64,000 nucleotides of DNA, from assembly GCF_023806625.1 (NCBI RefSeq), contig NZ_JAMTDX010000057.1:1-64000 (forward strand), in the 5' to 3' direction. A program made the translations under genes and the position numbers. Below the pieces are notes generated by a model. That model saw only the letters and a program-made list of their open reading frames with translations. It ran no database searches and was not told the DNA's origin. Positions 27,867-38,366 of the stretch are shown piece after piece. This stretch comes from Accumulibacter sp. (GTDB lineage Bacteria; Pseudomonadota; Gammaproteobacteria; Burkholderiales; Rhodocyclaceae). Each line of letters starts with the position of its first letter. The first letter of the stretch is position 1.

Positions 27867-27905
27867 TTGACAGGTCGGGTCATATAACTACACTTGTCGT
27901 CATAT
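27867..27905 (+). promoter_or_regulatory. putative ArsR-type operator and promoter
   Basis: ATATAACTACA (27882-27892), centre CT, TGTCGTCATAT (27895-27905) is an 11-2-11 inverted repeat with 9 of 11 matches, of the ATAT-ended form common for ArsR/SmtB repressors. TTGACA lies just upstream at 27867-27872. It sits before the ArsR gene, suggesting autoregulation. Confidence 0.5.
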
Positions 27906-27942
27906 CGCCCGGTGCGTCGCCGATCGTCAGATGAGGCCGACA

Positions 27943-28254
27943 ATGAAATTCGAATTCGGAGAGGCAATCCCCGCTGAATGGCGGGGGACTTCGCAGGTCT
28001 TCGCGGCACTCGGCGACGAGCATCGCCAGCGCATCCTGCTGCTCTTCGAGCCCGGCGAACGTCTCAACGTCGCGCAGATCGCCGGCGCCGGCACGCTCGC
28101 CCGGTCGACGGTCGCACATCACCTGAAGACGCTCCGTGATTCGGGCGTGCTGCTCTCCGAGAAAGTCGGCCGGGAAGTGTATTTCTGGATCGACAAGGCG
28201 CTGCTCGCCGATTCGCTGCGCCGGGTGCTCGACTATCTCGAGGAGCATGCATGA
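27943..28254 (+). CDS. ArsR-family transcriptional regulator
   Basis: 103 residues. The winged helix is clear: VFAALGDEHRQRILLLFEPGERLNVAQIA, recognition helix LARSTVAHHLKTLRDSGVL, wing KVGREVYFWID. No CxC metal site typical of ArsR/SmtB is present, so metal sensing is unlikely. The start at MKFEFGE (27943) has GAGG ahead; 27931 is an alternative. The next gene, a lysophospholipid transporter/acyltransferase fusion, lies ~280 bases on and may be a target. Confidence 0.85.
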   Translation: MKFEFGEAIPAEWRGTSQVFAALGDEHRQRILLLFEPGERLNVAQIAGAGTLARSTVAHHLKTLRDSGVLLSEKVGREVYFWIDKALLADSLRRVLDYLEEHA

Positions 28255-28533
28255 CGCGGGGCGTGCCTTGCGCGCCGGGCACGGGGACGACAGCCAGGTC
28301 GAGCGGATGGGCAACTTCGTCGCCCGGCTGAAGCGCGGGGCGAAGTTGCTGCTCCTTGGCTTCGCCCGCGTCCACGGCGAGGACGGCCGGTCCGACGCTT
28401 CCGTGCTTCGAGCCGATTCGTCGGCCCGACCCGCTGGTCTTCGATTTCGTGCTCGGGCGACACCTGTCCTCGGGGGGCACCGCTTCGCCCCTGCGATCTT
28501 CGAGACCAGCGCCTTCCTTGAAAGGAGAACCGC

Positions 28534-30414
28534 ATGAGTTCCCAGTTCAGCCTGCTCAGGACCCGCCGCTTTGCCCCGTTCTTCGCCACCCAGTTCCTCG
28601 GCGCATTCAACGACAACCTGTTCAAGAATGCGCTCGTCGTTCTGCTGACCTTCCAGGCGGCGAGCTGGACGGAGCTGCGCCCCGAGGTGCTCACCAACCT
28701 GGCTGCCGGCATCTTCATCCTGCCGTTCTTCCTTTTCTCGGCGACCTGCGGGCAACTCGCCGACAAGTACGACAAGGCGAGGCTCGCGCGCCTCGTCAAG
28801 TTGCTCGAGATGGTCATCATGGCCGTCGCCTGGTGCGGCTTCTCGCTGCACAGTCTGCCACTGCTGCTCGCTGGGCTGTTCCTGCTCGGGCTGCACTCGA
28901 CGCTCTTCGGGCCGGTCAAGTACGCGATCCTGCCGCAGCACCTGCGCGAGGACGAACTCGTCGGCGGCAACGCGCTCGTCGAGGCCGGCACCTTCGTCGC
29001 GATTCTCGTCGGCACGCTTTGCGGCGGGCTGCTCGCCGGCGCCGCGGGGCATCCGAACTGGGTCGCCTACGCCGGCCTCGTCGTCGCGGGACTCGGTTAC
29101 CTGTGCAGTCGCGGGATTCCGGCTGCCCCGGCTCCGGTCCCCGACCTCGTCGTCGGCCTCAACCCCCTCGCGGAGACCTGGCGGAACATCGGCTTCGCGC
29201 GCGAGAACCGCACGGTCTTCCTGTCGATTCTCGGCATCTCCTGGTTCTGGCTCTACGGGGCGCTATTTCTCGCCCAGTTTCCGGCCTACGCGAAGAACGT
29301 CCTCGGCGGCAGCGAGAGTTCGGTGACCCTGCTGCTCGCCGTGTTCACCGTCGGCGTCGGCCTCGGCTCGCTGCTCTGCGAGAGGCTTTCCTCGGGGCAC
29401 GTCGAGATCGGTCTCGTCCCTTTCGGGTCGATCGGCCTGACGCTGTTCGGCATCGACATCGCGTTCGCGTCGCCCGGCGTGCTGCCCGCAGGAGCGCCTC
29501 TGCAGCTGGTCGACCTGCTCGCCCGGCACGAGACCTGGCGGGTGCTGTTCGACCTGCTCGCGCTCGGGTTGTTCGGCGGCTTCTTCATCGTTCCGCTGTA
29601 CGCGCTGATCCAGTTGCGCAGCGCGCCCGAACAGCGCGCGCGGATCATCGCCGCGAACAACATCCTCAACGCGCTGTTCATGGTCGTCGGATCGCTGGCC
29701 GCCGCCGGACTGCTCGGCGACGGCCTGACGATTCCGGCGCTGTTCGGCGTCGCCGCGGTGTGCAACGCGGCCGTGGCGATCTACATCTACAGCCTCGTTC
29801 CCGAGTTCATGCTGCGCTTCGTCGCCTGGCTGCTGGTGCACTCGTTCTACCGGCTCAGGAACAGCGGTATCGAGAACATCCCCGACGAAGGCCCGGCGAT
29901 CCTGATCTGCAACCACGTCAGCTTCGTCGATCCGCTGGTCATCGCCGCAGCGAGCCGGCGGCCGATCCGCTTCGTGATGGATCACCGGATCTACCGCACC
30001 CCGCTGATCGGCATCGTCTTCCGCCACATGCACGCGATTCCGATCGCTCCGGCCAGGCAAGACGCGGCGATGATGGAGGCGGCGTTCGAGGAGGTCGCCC
30101 GTGCTCTCGAAGCCGGCGAACTCGTGGCGATCTTCCCCGAAGGGCGGATCACCGACACCGGCGAGCTCTATCCGTTCCGCCCGGGCGTCCAGCGGATCGT
30201 CGAGCGCACACCGGTGCCGGTGATCCCGATGGCTCTGCAGGGCCTGTGGGGCAGCTTCTTCAGCCGCAAGGACGGGCCGGCGATGACCCGGCCGCTGCGT
30301 CGCGGGATGTTCTCGAAGATCGCGCTCGTCGTGGGCCCGCCGGTCGCGCCGCCGATGGCCACCCCCGAAAACCTGCAGCAGATCGTCGCCGGGCTCAGGG
30401 GCGACTGGCGGTAG
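28534..30414 (+). CDS. MFS transporter-acyltransferase fusion (LplT-Aas-like)
   Basis: 626 residues. Residues ~1-420 form a major-facilitator permease of the LplT lysophospholipid flippase type (FATQFLGAFNDNLFKNALV start). Residues ~430-626 form a PlsC-type acyltransferase with NHVSFVDPL (NHx4D) and FPEGRIT. The fusion would move lysophospholipid inward and re-acylate it. The separate acyl-ACP synthetase part of E. coli Aas is not present in this gene. AAGGAG precedes ATG 28534. Confidence 0.88.
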   Translation: MSSQFSLLRTRRFAPFFATQFLGAFNDNLFKNALVVLLTFQAASWTELRPEVLTNLAAGIFILPFFLFSATCGQLADKYDKARLARLVKLLEMVIMAVAWCGFSLHSLPLLLAGLFLLGLHSTLFGPVKYAILPQHLREDELVGGNALVEAGTFVAILVGTLCGGLLAGAAGHPNWVAYAGLVVAGLGYLCSRGIPAAPAPVPDLVVGLNPLAETWRNIGFARENRTVFLSILGISWFWLYGALFLAQFPAYAKNVLGGSESSVTLLLAVFTVGVGLGSLLCERLSSGHVEIGLVPFGSIGLTLFGIDIAFASPGVLPAGAPLQLVDLLARHETWRVLFDLLALGLFGGFFIVPLYALIQLRSAPEQRARIIAANNILNALFMVVGSLAAAGLLGDGLTIPALFGVAAVCNAAVAIYIYSLVPEFMLRFVAWLLVHSFYRLRNSGIENIPDEGPAILICNHVSFVDPLVIAAASRRPIRFVMDHRIYRTPLIGIVFRHMHAIPIAPARQDAAMMEAAFEEVARALEAGELVAIFPEGRITDTGELYPFRPGVQRIVERTPVPVIPMALQGLWGSFFSRKDGPAMTRPLRRGMFSKIALVVGPPVAPPMATPENLQQIVAGLRGDWR

Positions 30415-30438
30415 CCGGCCGGCGGTTTCCGGATGGCC

Positions 30439-31170
30439 TCAGAGCGCAAAGGCGACGGCCGACCCGACGGCGAGCTGCAGCGTTGCCGCCGCGCTGCCGC
30501 GAGCGACCGCGATCTCGACCAGGCCGATGCTGTTCGCGTACCAGAAGGGCTGGCCCGGTGCCGCCTCGGCGAAGACGCGCGCGTGCGCGATGCGCGCCGC
30601 GCCGAAGACCAGGGCGTTCTCGCAAGGAAGCCGTTCGGCCCTGATTCCGGTCATCGCGTTCCCGTAATGGTCGATGTAGATGACCTCGGGCAGGTCGGCA
30701 GCGGGCAGGACGCATTCCAGCCCGTGGCGTTCCTCGAGCGCCGCTGCCGGCCATTCGCCGGCGGCGATGCGCGCGGCCAGTGGCGCGAACAGGTCGCGGC
30801 CGTGGAACGAGGCGGACAGCGAGTCGGGTCGCCAGACGATACGCCAGACGCGCAGTGCCCCGGCGCGCGCGGCGACGACGGCGAGCAGGCCGTTGTCCGG
30901 ACCGACGAAGATCCTTCCATCGGCTTCGACGACGACCGCTGGCCGGTCGCCACCGACTCCGGGGTCGACGACGGCGAGGAAGACCGTCCCCGGATCGAAG
31001 CTCTGCTGCAGCGCGGCGAGGAGGTGCGCGCCGGCCCGCTGAGCGAAGTCCGGCACGCGGTGCAGCAGGTCGACGATCGGCACACTGCGCTTGCCGTGGC
31101 GCAGCAGCGACGCCTTCATCTGCCCGACGTAGGGGTCGTCGATCCCGAAATCAGTGAACAGGACGATCAT
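30439..31170 (-). CDS. SAM hydrolase / SAM hydroxide adenosyltransferase (DUF62)
   Basis: 243 residues. N-terminal LFTDFGIDDPYVGQMKASL, then FLAVVDPGVGGDRPAVVV and FVGPDNGLL, and C-terminal VIYIDHYGNAMTGI and FWYANSIGLVEIAVARGSAA. These are the signatures of the DUF62 family, which splits S-adenosylmethionine into adenosine and methionine using water. The start at MIVLFTDFG fits the family. It is convergent with the MFS-acyltransferase gene and divergent from ubiA. Confidence 0.9.
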   Translation of the reverse strand: MIVLFTDFGIDDPYVGQMKASLLRHGKRSVPIVDLLHRVPDFAQRAGAHLLAALQQSFDPGTVFLAVVDPGVGGDRPAVVVEADGRIFVGPDNGLLAVVAARAGALRVWRIVWRPDSLSASFHGRDLFAPLAARIAAGEWPAAALEERHGLECVLPAADLPEVIYIDHYGNAMTGIRAERLPCENALVFGAARIAHARVFAEAAPGQPFWYANSIGLVEIAVARGSAAATLQLAVGSAVAFAL

Positions 31171-31346
31171 CGGTGGGGGATCGATTGCTGAAAGGGTTGC
31201 ACGGCCGGCCGGCAGCGTGGCGCCCGGCAGGAACGCGGTCATCGCGATCCCTGCGGCGCGAGGCCTGATTCCGGTCAACGTGCCTGCGGCAATCGTAGCA
31301 CTCCTGGCCGGCTTCGACCACGGCCAGTCGGGGTAGAATGCTGGCC

Positions 31347-32243
31347 ATGAGACTTTCGGGGAAATCCCTGCGCGAGCGGATCGACCTCTATGAGCGCCTG
31401 ATGCGTCTCGACAAGCCGATCGGCATCCTGCTGCTGCTCTGGCCGACGCTCTGGGCGTTGTGGCTGTCGGCACTCGGCCGGCCGGACTGGCTCGTCGTCT
31501 GGATCTTCACACTCGGGACGGTGCTGATGCGCTCGGCGGGGTGCGTGATCAACGACTTCGCCGACCGTCGTTTCGACCCTCACGTCGCGCGGACCAGCGA
31601 CCGGCCGCTGGCCGCGCGCCGCGTTTCGCCGCGCGAGGCACTGGTCCTCTTTTTCGTTCTCGTCGTCTGCGCGGCGCTCGTCGTCTGGCCGTTGCGCAGC
31701 GCGCTGATGGCCGGGCTCTGCGGGGCGGCGCTGTTCCTCGCGGTCAGCTACCCGCTGACCAAGCGTTTCCTGGCCGTTCCGCAGGCCTATCTTGGAGTCG
31801 CCTTCGGCTTCGGCATCCCGATGGCCTACGCGGCCGAACTCGGCAAGGTGCCCGCCGAAGCCGGGTGGCTGCTGCTCGCCAACGTCTTCTGGGCGATCGC
31901 CTACGACACCGAGTACGCGATGGTCGACCGCGCCGACGACCTGAGGATCGGCATCCGGACTTCGGCGATCACCTTCGGTCGCGCCGACGTCGCCGCGGTG
32001 ATGATCTGCTATGTGCTGGCGCTCGCACTGATCGGCTGGACCGGCAGTCGCGTCGGTCTCGGCGTGCCTTTCCATGCCGGGCTGGCGGTCGCCGCGGCGA
32101 TCGCCGGCTACCATTACACGCTGATCCGCGACCGCGATCCGCAGCGCTGCTTCACGGCTTTCCGGCACAACAACTGGTTCGGTGCCAGCGTCTTCGCCGG
32201 GATTGCCGCCGATTTCCTCATGAGCCACGGAGTCGTCCAATGA
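31347..32243 (+). CDS. ubiA: 4-hydroxybenzoate polyprenyltransferase
   Basis: 298-residue integral membrane enzyme that adds the polyprenyl tail to 4-hydroxybenzoate in ubiquinone synthesis. The two Asp-rich motifs are NDFADRRFDPHVART and AYDTEYAMVDRADD, and RLDKPIGILLLLWPTLWAL is typical. An ATG at 31338 gives three more residues, but it overlaps a TAGAAT box that may be the -10 element, so 31347 is preferred. The stop overlaps the next gene by four bases. Confidence 0.92.
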   Translation: MRLSGKSLRERIDLYERLMRLDKPIGILLLLWPTLWALWLSALGRPDWLVVWIFTLGTVLMRSAGCVINDFADRRFDPHVARTSDRPLAARRVSPREALVLFFVLVVCAALVVWPLRSALMAGLCGAALFLAVSYPLTKRFLAVPQAYLGVAFGFGIPMAYAAELGKVPAEAGWLLLANVFWAIAYDTEYAMVDRADDLRIGIRTSAITFGRADVAAVMICYVLALALIGWTGSRVGLGVPFHAGLAVAAAIAGYHYTLIRDRDPQRCFTAFRHNNWFGASVFAGIAADFLMSHGVVQ

Positions 32244-32668
32244 AAGCCTGGCTTTTTCTCTCGTCGATCGTCCTTGCCGGCGCCGTGCCGGCCGCCGAGG
32301 ACACGCGCCAGCTCGCGCCGCTTTCGGCCGAGGCCGCAGCGACGCTGCGCGCCGATATGCGCGCAAACCTGCTCGCGATCAACGGGATCCTCGACCTGGT
32401 CGCCGCTGGGAAGCTCAAGGAAGCCGGCGAACTGGCCGAAAAGGAACTGGGTTTCGCGGCGATGGGCAAGCACCGCACGCTGCCGTTCGACGCGCGACCC
32501 GGACCGCAGATGCCGCCGGAGATGCACCGGATCGGCATCGAGGGACACCAGGCGGCGAATGACTTCGCGCGCATTGCGGCGACTGGCGACCGGGAAAGGA
32601 CGATCGCCGCGCTGCCCTCGCTGACCGCGCCCTGTGTCGCCTGCCATTACGCGTATCGCCTCCGATAG
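32240..32668 (+). CDS. small exported haem-binding protein (one CxxCH)
   Basis: 142 residues. A signal peptide ([20 protein letters not shown]) and a mostly helical body end in [11 protein letters not shown] at the very C-terminus. One CxxCH at the C-terminus of a helical protein is the layout of class II (cytochrome c'-like) cytochromes, so covalent haem is likely. The start overlaps the ubiA stop (ATGA), and ubiD follows 20 bases later. An electron-transfer or sensing role is inferred. Confidence 0.75.
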   Translation: MKAWLFLSSIVLAGAVPAAEDTRQLAPLSAEAAATLRADMRANLLAINGILDLVAAGKLKEAGELAEKELGFAAMGKHRTLPFDARPGPQMPPEMHRIGIEGHQAANDFARIAATGDRERTIAALPSLTAPCVACHYAYRLR

Positions 32669-32688
32669 GCCGGCTCCAGCCGCTGCCC

Positions 32689-34152
32689 ATGAACTACCGC
32701 GACCTGCGCGACTTCATCGCCCAACTCGAGACGATCGGCGAACTTCGGCGCGTCGCCCGTGAGGTCGATCCGCGTCTAGAGATGACCGAGATCTGCGATC
32801 GCGTGCTGCGCGCCGGCGGGCCGGCACTGCTCTTCGAGAAGCCGCGCGGTCACGCCATTCCGGTGCTCGGCAATCTGTTCGGCACGGCGCGGAGGGTGGC
32901 CCTCGGCATGGGGCAGGAGTCGGTCGCCGCGCTGCGCGAGGTGGGCAAGCTGCTCGCCTATCTCAAGGAGCCCGAACCGCCCAGGGGGCTCAGGGACGCC
33001 TGGGAGAAGTTGCCGGTCCTCCGGCAGGTGCTGCACATGGCCCCACGCCTGCGCTCGTCGGCGCCGTGCCAGGAGGTGGTTCGCGAGGGACGCGACGTCG
33101 ATCTCGCCAGCCTGCCGATCCAGACCTGCTGGCCGGGCGACGCGGCGCCGCTGATCACCTGGGGGCTGACGGTCACCCGCGGTCCGCACAAGCCGCGCCA
33201 GAATCTCGGCATCTACCGACAGCAGCTGCTCGGGCCGAACCGCCTGATCATGCGCTGGCTGGCGCATCGTGGCGGTGCGCTCGACTTCCGCGATCACTGC
33301 CTGCAGCGACCGGGCGAGCGTTTTCCGGTCGCCGTGGCGCTTGGCGCCGATCCGGCGACGATGCTCGCGGCGGTGACGCCGGTTCCCGACACGCTCGGCG
33401 AGTACCAGTTCGCCGGCCTGCTGCGCGGCGCGAAGACCGAGGTCGTGAACTGCCTCGGCTGCGACCTGCAGGTGCCGGCGTCGGCGGAGATCGTCCTCGA
33501 AGGCTTCATCGATCCGTCCGAGACCGCGCTCGAGGGCCCGTACGGCGATCACACGGGGTATTACAACGAACAGGCGCGCTTTCCGGTGTTCACCGTCGAG
33601 CGGCTGACGATGCGCGCCAGCCCGATCTATCACAGCACCTATACCGGCAAGCCACCCGACGAACCGGCGATGCTCGGCGTCGCGCTCAACGAGGTGTTCG
33701 TGCCGCTGCTGCAGAAGCAGTTTCCGGAGATCGTCGACTTCTACCTGCCGCCCGAGGGCTGCTCGTACCGGCTGGCGACGGTGAGCATCCGCAAGCAGTA
33801 CCCGGGGCACGCGAAACGCGTGATGTTCGGCGTCTGGGGCTTCCTGCGCCAGTTCATGTACACGAAGTTGATCATCGTCGTCGACGACGACGTCGATGTC
33901 CGCGACTGGAAGGAAGTGATCTGGGCGATGACCACGCGCGTCGATGCGGCGCGCGACACGCTGATCGCCGAGAGCACGCCGATCGACTATCTCGACTTCG
34001 CCAGCCCGGTAGCCGGTCTGGGGAGCAAGATGGGCATCGACGCGACCAACAAGTGGCCTGGCGAGACGAGTCGCGAATGGGGCCGGCCGATCGTCATGGA
34101 TCCGGCGGTCCGCCAGCGTGTCGATTCGCTGTGGGGAGAACTCGGCCTGTGA
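32689..34152 (+). CDS. ubiD: 4-hydroxy-3-polyprenylbenzoate decarboxylase
   Basis: 487-residue prenylated-FMN-dependent decarboxylase of ubiquinone synthesis. Typical segments are [50 protein letters not shown] and [14 protein letters not shown]. The length is normal. It lies in one run with ubiA and the small haem protein. The flavin prenyltransferase UbiX is not in the window. Confidence 0.95.
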   Translation: MNYRDLRDFIAQLETIGELRRVAREVDPRLEMTEICDRVLRAGGPALLFEKPRGHAIPVLGNLFGTARRVALGMGQESVAALREVGKLLAYLKEPEPPRGLRDAWEKLPVLRQVLHMAPRLRSSAPCQEVVREGRDVDLASLPIQTCWPGDAAPLITWGLTVTRGPHKPRQNLGIYRQQLLGPNRLIMRWLAHRGGALDFRDHCLQRPGERFPVAVALGADPATMLAAVTPVPDTLGEYQFAGLLRGAKTEVVNCLGCDLQVPASAEIVLEGFIDPSETALEGPYGDHTGYYNEQARFPVFTVERLTMRASPIYHSTYTGKPPDEPAMLGVALNEVFVPLLQKQFPEIVDFYLPPEGCSYRLATVSIRKQYPGHAKRVMFGVWGFLRQFMYTKLIIVVDDDVDVRDWKEVIWAMTTRVDAARDTLIAESTPIDYLDFASPVAGLGSKMGIDATNKWPGETSREWGRPIVMDPAVRQRVDSLWGELGL

Positions 34153-34225
34153 TCGACCGGGCGGACGGGGCCGGCTGCTCGAACCCTTCCGGAGGGTAGC
34201 GAAATGCGCGATGGGGGAGGAGGAG

Positions 34226-34627
34226 ATGGGCAACGATCTGATTCCGGAGCGTGATCTCGAGGGCGCTCGCGCCTGGTGCCACGTGATCTACGGCCTGCAC
34301 GCGCTCGCCGTCCTCGTCGGAGTGCTCGGCGCGGCGACGGTCGCCGGCGCCTTCGTCTTCGGCGTTCCGTCGCTGGTCGCCGTCGTGCTGAATTACTGGA
34401 AACGCGGCGAAGTCGAGGGAAGCTGGCTCGACAGTCATTTCCGCTGGCAGATTCGCACCTTCTGGTTCACCTTCGCTTGGCTTGTGGTCTATGGCCTGCT
34501 GATCGTCACGCTCATCGGCATCCCGCTCGCCTGGTTGCTGATCGTGGTGCTCGGGCTGTGGGTCGCCTATCGGGTGATTCGTGGCTGGCTCGCGCTCGCC
34601 GATCGCCGGCCGGTCGGGGTTCGCTGA
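34226..34627 (+). CDS. small membrane protein (DUF4870-like)
   Basis: 133 residues with three to four membrane segments (about residues 20-45, 75-100 and 100-122) around a central [23 protein letters not shown] loop, which resembles DUF4870-type proteins. The start ATG 34226 has a GGAGGAGG run directly ahead; ATG 34211 is also possible. No function is assigned. Confidence 0.7.
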   Translation: MGNDLIPERDLEGARAWCHVIYGLHALAVLVGVLGAATVAGAFVFGVPSLVAVVLNYWKRGEVEGSWLDSHFRWQIRTFWFTFAWLVVYGLLIVTLIGIPLAWLLIVVLGLWVAYRVIRGWLALADRRPVGVR

Positions 34628-34685
34628 AGCGGCCGCCGCGATCCCGCCGGATCGTTGCCCGCCGGGGACCTGCCGGGCTGCCGCG

Positions 34686-37600
34686 ATGACCTCCCGATTG
34701 CGCCGCTTCGCCGGGGGCCTGCTCGTTTCGCTGGTCCTGCTGCTGGCTGGCGTCCCCGCGACCGCGGCGAGGCCGGCGGTGCTCACCGTGGCCATCGATG
34801 ACAACTACCCGCCGTTCGTCTACAGGGACGGCGACGGCGGGCTCGCCGGCTATCTCGTCGACCTCTGGGATCTCTGGGCGCGGAAGACCGGGGTGCGCGT
34901 CAAGCTGCTCGGCAGCGACTGGCTGATCGCCCAGCAGCGGATCGCCGACCGGCAGGCGGAAGTCATCGATACGGTCTTCAGGACCCCATCGCGCGAGCAG
35001 ACGCTCGACTTCTCGCCTCCGTACGAGAAGATCCCGGTGTCGATCTACACGCATTCGAGCGTCGGCGGGATCGTCGATCTGGCCACCTTGCGCGGCTTTC
35101 TGGTAGGCGCCAAGGCCGGCGACGCCTGCGTCGAGAGGCTCGCCGGCGGCGGAATCCATACCGTCGAGACCTTCCCGAGCTACGAGTCGCTGGTCGCCGC
35201 TGCGCTCGAAGGCAGTGTCCGCGTGTTCTGCCTCGACGACCCTCCGGCGCGTTACCTCCTCTATCGGAAGAACGCCGAGCAGGTCTTCAACCGGGCGTTC
35301 ATCCTGTACACCGGCGAATTCCATCGGGCCGTGCGCAAGGGCGATGAGCAGACGATGGCCCTGCTGAGCGAGGGTTTCGCGAGCATCGGCGCCGACGAGG
35401 AACGCGCGCTGCGCGACAAGTGGATGGGAACTTCGCTGACTTCACTGCCGCTCGCTCGCCACCTCGGCTACGCGCTCTTGGCCGGCAGCGTTATCGGCAT
35501 GCTGCTGCTGCTCTGGGTGCTGACCCTGCGGCGGGTCGTCCGCCAGCGCACCGAGCAGCTCGCCGCGACGCTCGGGGCGATTCCCGACCTGATCTTCGAG
35601 GTCGGGCTCGACGGACGCTACTACGCCTATCATTCACCGAAGAGCGAGGTGCTGCTCGGAGTTTCGCTCGACGAGCTGATCGGCCGGCGCCTGTCCGAGT
35701 TCCTCCCGCCCGAGGCCGCCACGGTCTGCTTCGAGGCCTTGAACGAGGCGCACGAGCACGGTCATTCGGTCGGCCGCCAGGTGCGCCTTCGCCTGCCCGA
35801 CGGGCGGCACTGGTTCGAGCTGTCGATTGCCCGGAAGGCGGCGCGCCGTGGCGATGGCCCGCGCTTCATCACCCTGGTCCGCGACATCACCGAGCGCAAG
35901 AGCGCCGAGGCCCGGCTGCGCATGGCGACCCAAGCGACGCAACTCGTCTTCTGGGAGCTGGATATCGCGAACGATCGCCTGCGCTACGATGCGACGATGC
36001 TCCAGTTGCTCGGGTTGGCTCACGGCGAAGGCCCCGCGGATTCGGGCGAGTTGATGGAACTCGTTCATCCCGACGATCGGGCGGCGCTGATCGAGCGCTT
36101 CCGGGAAGCGCTGCGACCCGGCGATGCGGTGTTCGGCTTCGAGCACCAGATCGTCAATCGCGCCGGAGAAGGCATCTGGCTGCAGACCCGTGGCCGGGTG
36201 GCACAACGCGATGCGAGTGGGCGAGCCGTGCTCGCGGTCGGTACGGCGATGAACATCAGTGAGCGCAAGAAGGCCGAGGAGGCGCTCCTGCGGCGCAGCC
36301 AGCAGCTGGAAATGCTCTCCGGAGCGACGCAGGAGATCAACCGGGAACTGGACATCCCGGTCGTCCTGAGCGGGCTCGTCGATTCGGCGCTGAAGATCAC
36401 AGGCGCGACCGGCGGTGGTGCCGGGCGTCTCGAGAACGGGGAAATCGTCTTCGACGAATACCGGCGCGGCGAGCGCCTGCTGGCTGTCGACTACCGCTTT
36501 CCGCCGGGTCGTGGTGTGCCCGGGCGGGTGCTGCAGACCAGGCAGTTTCATCTGAGCAACGACGCCGCACACGATCCGCTGGTGATTCCCGAGGTGCGTC
36601 AGGCGGTCGGTTTCGGGAATCTGCTCGACGTGCCGATCGTCAACCGCCGAGGTGAACTGCTCGGCTGTCTCGAAATCCACGACAAGCCCGGTGGCTTCGA
36701 CGAGACCGACGTCTGCCTGCTGCAGGGCCTGGCGGCGAGCGCGGCGATCGCCCTGGAGAACACGGCGCTGCTCGCCGCTCGCCGGAAAGCTGCGCAGGCC
36801 CTGCGCGAGAGCGAGGCGCTCAAGGCCTCGGTGCTGGCCAGTGCAGCCTGCGGCATCGTCGCGACCGACCGGGCGGGAATGATCACCGTGTTCAATCCCT
36901 GCGCCGAGGCGATCCTCGGCTACCGGTCCGACGAAGTCGTCGGCAAGGTGACGCCGGAGATCTTCCACGACGCCGGCGAGGTCGTGGCGATGGCCCGGCA
37001 GGTCCCGGGGACTTCCGGTGAGCCGAAGGCGGCGGGTTTCGCGGCGCTCGTCTACAAGGTGCGGACGACCGGGGTGACCGACCAGCGCGAGGTCACTCTG
37101 GTGCGCAGGGACGGCCGGCGAATTGCCGCCCGGCTCGCGGTGACGGTGATGCGCGATGCGCAGGGCCAGATCGACGGTTACCTCGGGACGGTCGTGGACA
37201 TCAGCGCCGAAAAGGCGGCCGCAGAACAGCTCCGGCTCGCGGCAAAGGTTTTCGAGCAGGGCGGCGAGGGGATTGCGATCACCGACGCCGCATACCGGAT
37301 CGTCATGGTCAATCAGGCCTTCGTGCGGATCACCGGGTACTCGGCCGAAGAGGCGTTGGGGAGCAATCCGCGGCTGCTGGCGTCGGGCCGACACGACCGG
37401 AGTTTCTACCAGGCGATGTGGGCGGCGATCGAGGCGCAGGGGCACTGGCAAGGGGAAATCTGGAATCGCCGCAAGGATGGCAGCGTGTATCCCGAATGGC
37501 TGTCGATCAGCCGGGTGCAGAGCGAAGGCGTGACGACTCATTACATTGGTACGTTCATCGACATCACCCAGCACAAGGAAGCGGAAGCGAGCATCCAGCG

Positions 37601-38366
37601 CCTCGCTCACTATGATCCGCTGACCGGTCTGCCGAACCGCAGTCTGCTCGACGAGCGCTTCCGTCACGACCTGAGTCGCGCGCATCGTGGACGCGAGCCG
37701 TTGGCGCTGATGTTCCTCGACCTCGACCGTTTCAAGAACATCAATGATTCTCTGGGTCATCGCGTCGGCGATGAACTGCTGATCCAGGTCGGCCAGCGCC
37801 TGCGCCACGCGATACGCGACGAAGACACCGTATCGCGCCTGGGCGGCGACGAGTTCATTCTCGTCCTGCCGAAAACCGATGCCGATGGCGCCGCACACGT
37901 TGCCGCCAAGCTGCTCGAGATCACCGCGCCGCCGTACCGCATCGAGCAACACGAGCTCACCGTGACCGCGTCGGTTGGCATCGCCATGTATCCGGCCGAC
38001 GGCGACAGCTTCGAAGTGCTCTCGATGTGCGCCGATACGGCGATGTATCGCGCCAAGCAGAGCGGGCGCAACGGTTACTGCTTCTTCACCGCCGAGATGC
38101 AGGAGCGCTCGGCGCGCATGCTTCAGATCGAGAACGATCTGCGCAGGGCGCTCGACAACGACGAGTTGCGCCTGCACTTCCAGCCGCAGTTCGCGATCGC
38201 CGACCGTCGGCTGGTCGGTGCAGAAGCCCTCCTGCGCTGGCAGCACCCCGAACTCGGGACGGTACCGCCGGCCGAGTTCGTGCCGATCGCCGAGGAGTCG
38301 GGCTTGATCCTGCCGATTGGCGAGTGGGTGCTGCGCACGGCGGTTCGTCAGTTGCGCATTTGGTAA
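34686..38366 (+). CDS. hybrid sensor diguanylate cyclase/phosphodiesterase, ended early by an in-frame stop
   Basis: 1226 residues before the stop. The order is: signal peptide; periplasmic solute-binding (SBP_bac_3) domain (~32-255, [19 protein letters not shown]); membrane helix (~262-283); PAS; PAS; GAF (~540-700); PAS; PAS; GGDEF at ~1053 with intact GGDEF and an inhibitory RDED five residues ahead; and the start of an EAL domain (EALLRW at ~1180). Translation stops at TAA 38364-38366, inside EAL. The same frame continues with the rest of EAL. The cyclase half should still make c-di-GMP; loss of EAL could remove hydrolysis. ATG 34686 gives a proper signal peptide. Confidence 0.85.
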   Translation: MTSRLRRFAGGLLVSLVLLLAGVPATAARPAVLTVAIDDNYPPFVYRDGDGGLAGYLVDLWDLWARKTGVRVKLLGSDWLIAQQRIADRQAEVIDTVFRTPSREQTLDFSPPYEKIPVSIYTHSSVGGIVDLATLRGFLVGAKAGDACVERLAGGGIHTVETFPSYESLVAAALEGSVRVFCLDDPPARYLLYRKNAEQVFNRAFILYTGEFHRAVRKGDEQTMALLSEGFASIGADEERALRDKWMGTSLTSLPLARHLGYALLAGSVIGMLLLLWVLTLRRVVRQRTEQLAATLGAIPDLIFEVGLDGRYYAYHSPKSEVLLGVSLDELIGRRLSEFLPPEAATVCFEALNEAHEHGHSVGRQVRLRLPDGRHWFELSIARKAARRGDGPRFITLVRDITERKSAEARLRMATQATQLVFWELDIANDRLRYDATMLQLLGLAHGEGPADSGELMELVHPDDRAALIERFREALRPGDAVFGFEHQIVNRAGEGIWLQTRGRVAQRDASGRAVLAVGTAMNISERKKAEEALLRRSQQLEMLSGATQEINRELDIPVVLSGLVDSALKITGATGGGAGRLENGEIVFDEYRRGERLLAVDYRFPPGRGVPGRVLQTRQFHLSNDAAHDPLVIPEVRQAVGFGNLLDVPIVNRRGELLGCLEIHDKPGGFDETDVCLLQGLAASAAIALENTALLAARRKAAQALRESEALKASVLASAACGIVATDRAGMITVFNPCAEAILGYRSDEVVGKVTPEIFHDAGEVVAMARQVPGTSGEPKAAGFAALVYKVRTTGVTDQREVTLVRRDGRRIAARLAVTVMRDAQGQIDGYLGTVVDISAEKAAAEQLRLAAKVFEQGGEGIAITDAAYRIVMVNQAFVRITGYSAEEALGSNPRLLASGRHDRSFYQAMWAAIEAQGHWQGEIWNRRKDGSVYPEWLSISRVQSEGVTTHYIGTFIDITQHKEAEASIQRLAHYDPLTGLPNRSLLDERFRHDLSRAHRGREPLALMFLDLDRFKNINDSLGHRVGDELLIQVGQRLRHAIRDEDTVSRLGGDEFILVLPKTDADGAAHVAAKLLEITAPPYRIEQHELTVTASVGIAMYPADGDSFEVLSMCADTAMYRAKQSGRNGYCFFTAEMQERSARMLQIENDLRRALDNDELRLHFQPQFAIADRRLVGAEALLRWQHPELGTVPPAEFVPIAEESGLILPIGEWVLRTAVRQLRIW

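Noticed and set aside
28247-28537. Small plus-strand frame between the ArsR gene and the MFS-acyltransferase gene
   Set aside because: Starts inside the ArsR end but has no ribosome site and no recognisable pattern, and it runs into the start of the next gene.
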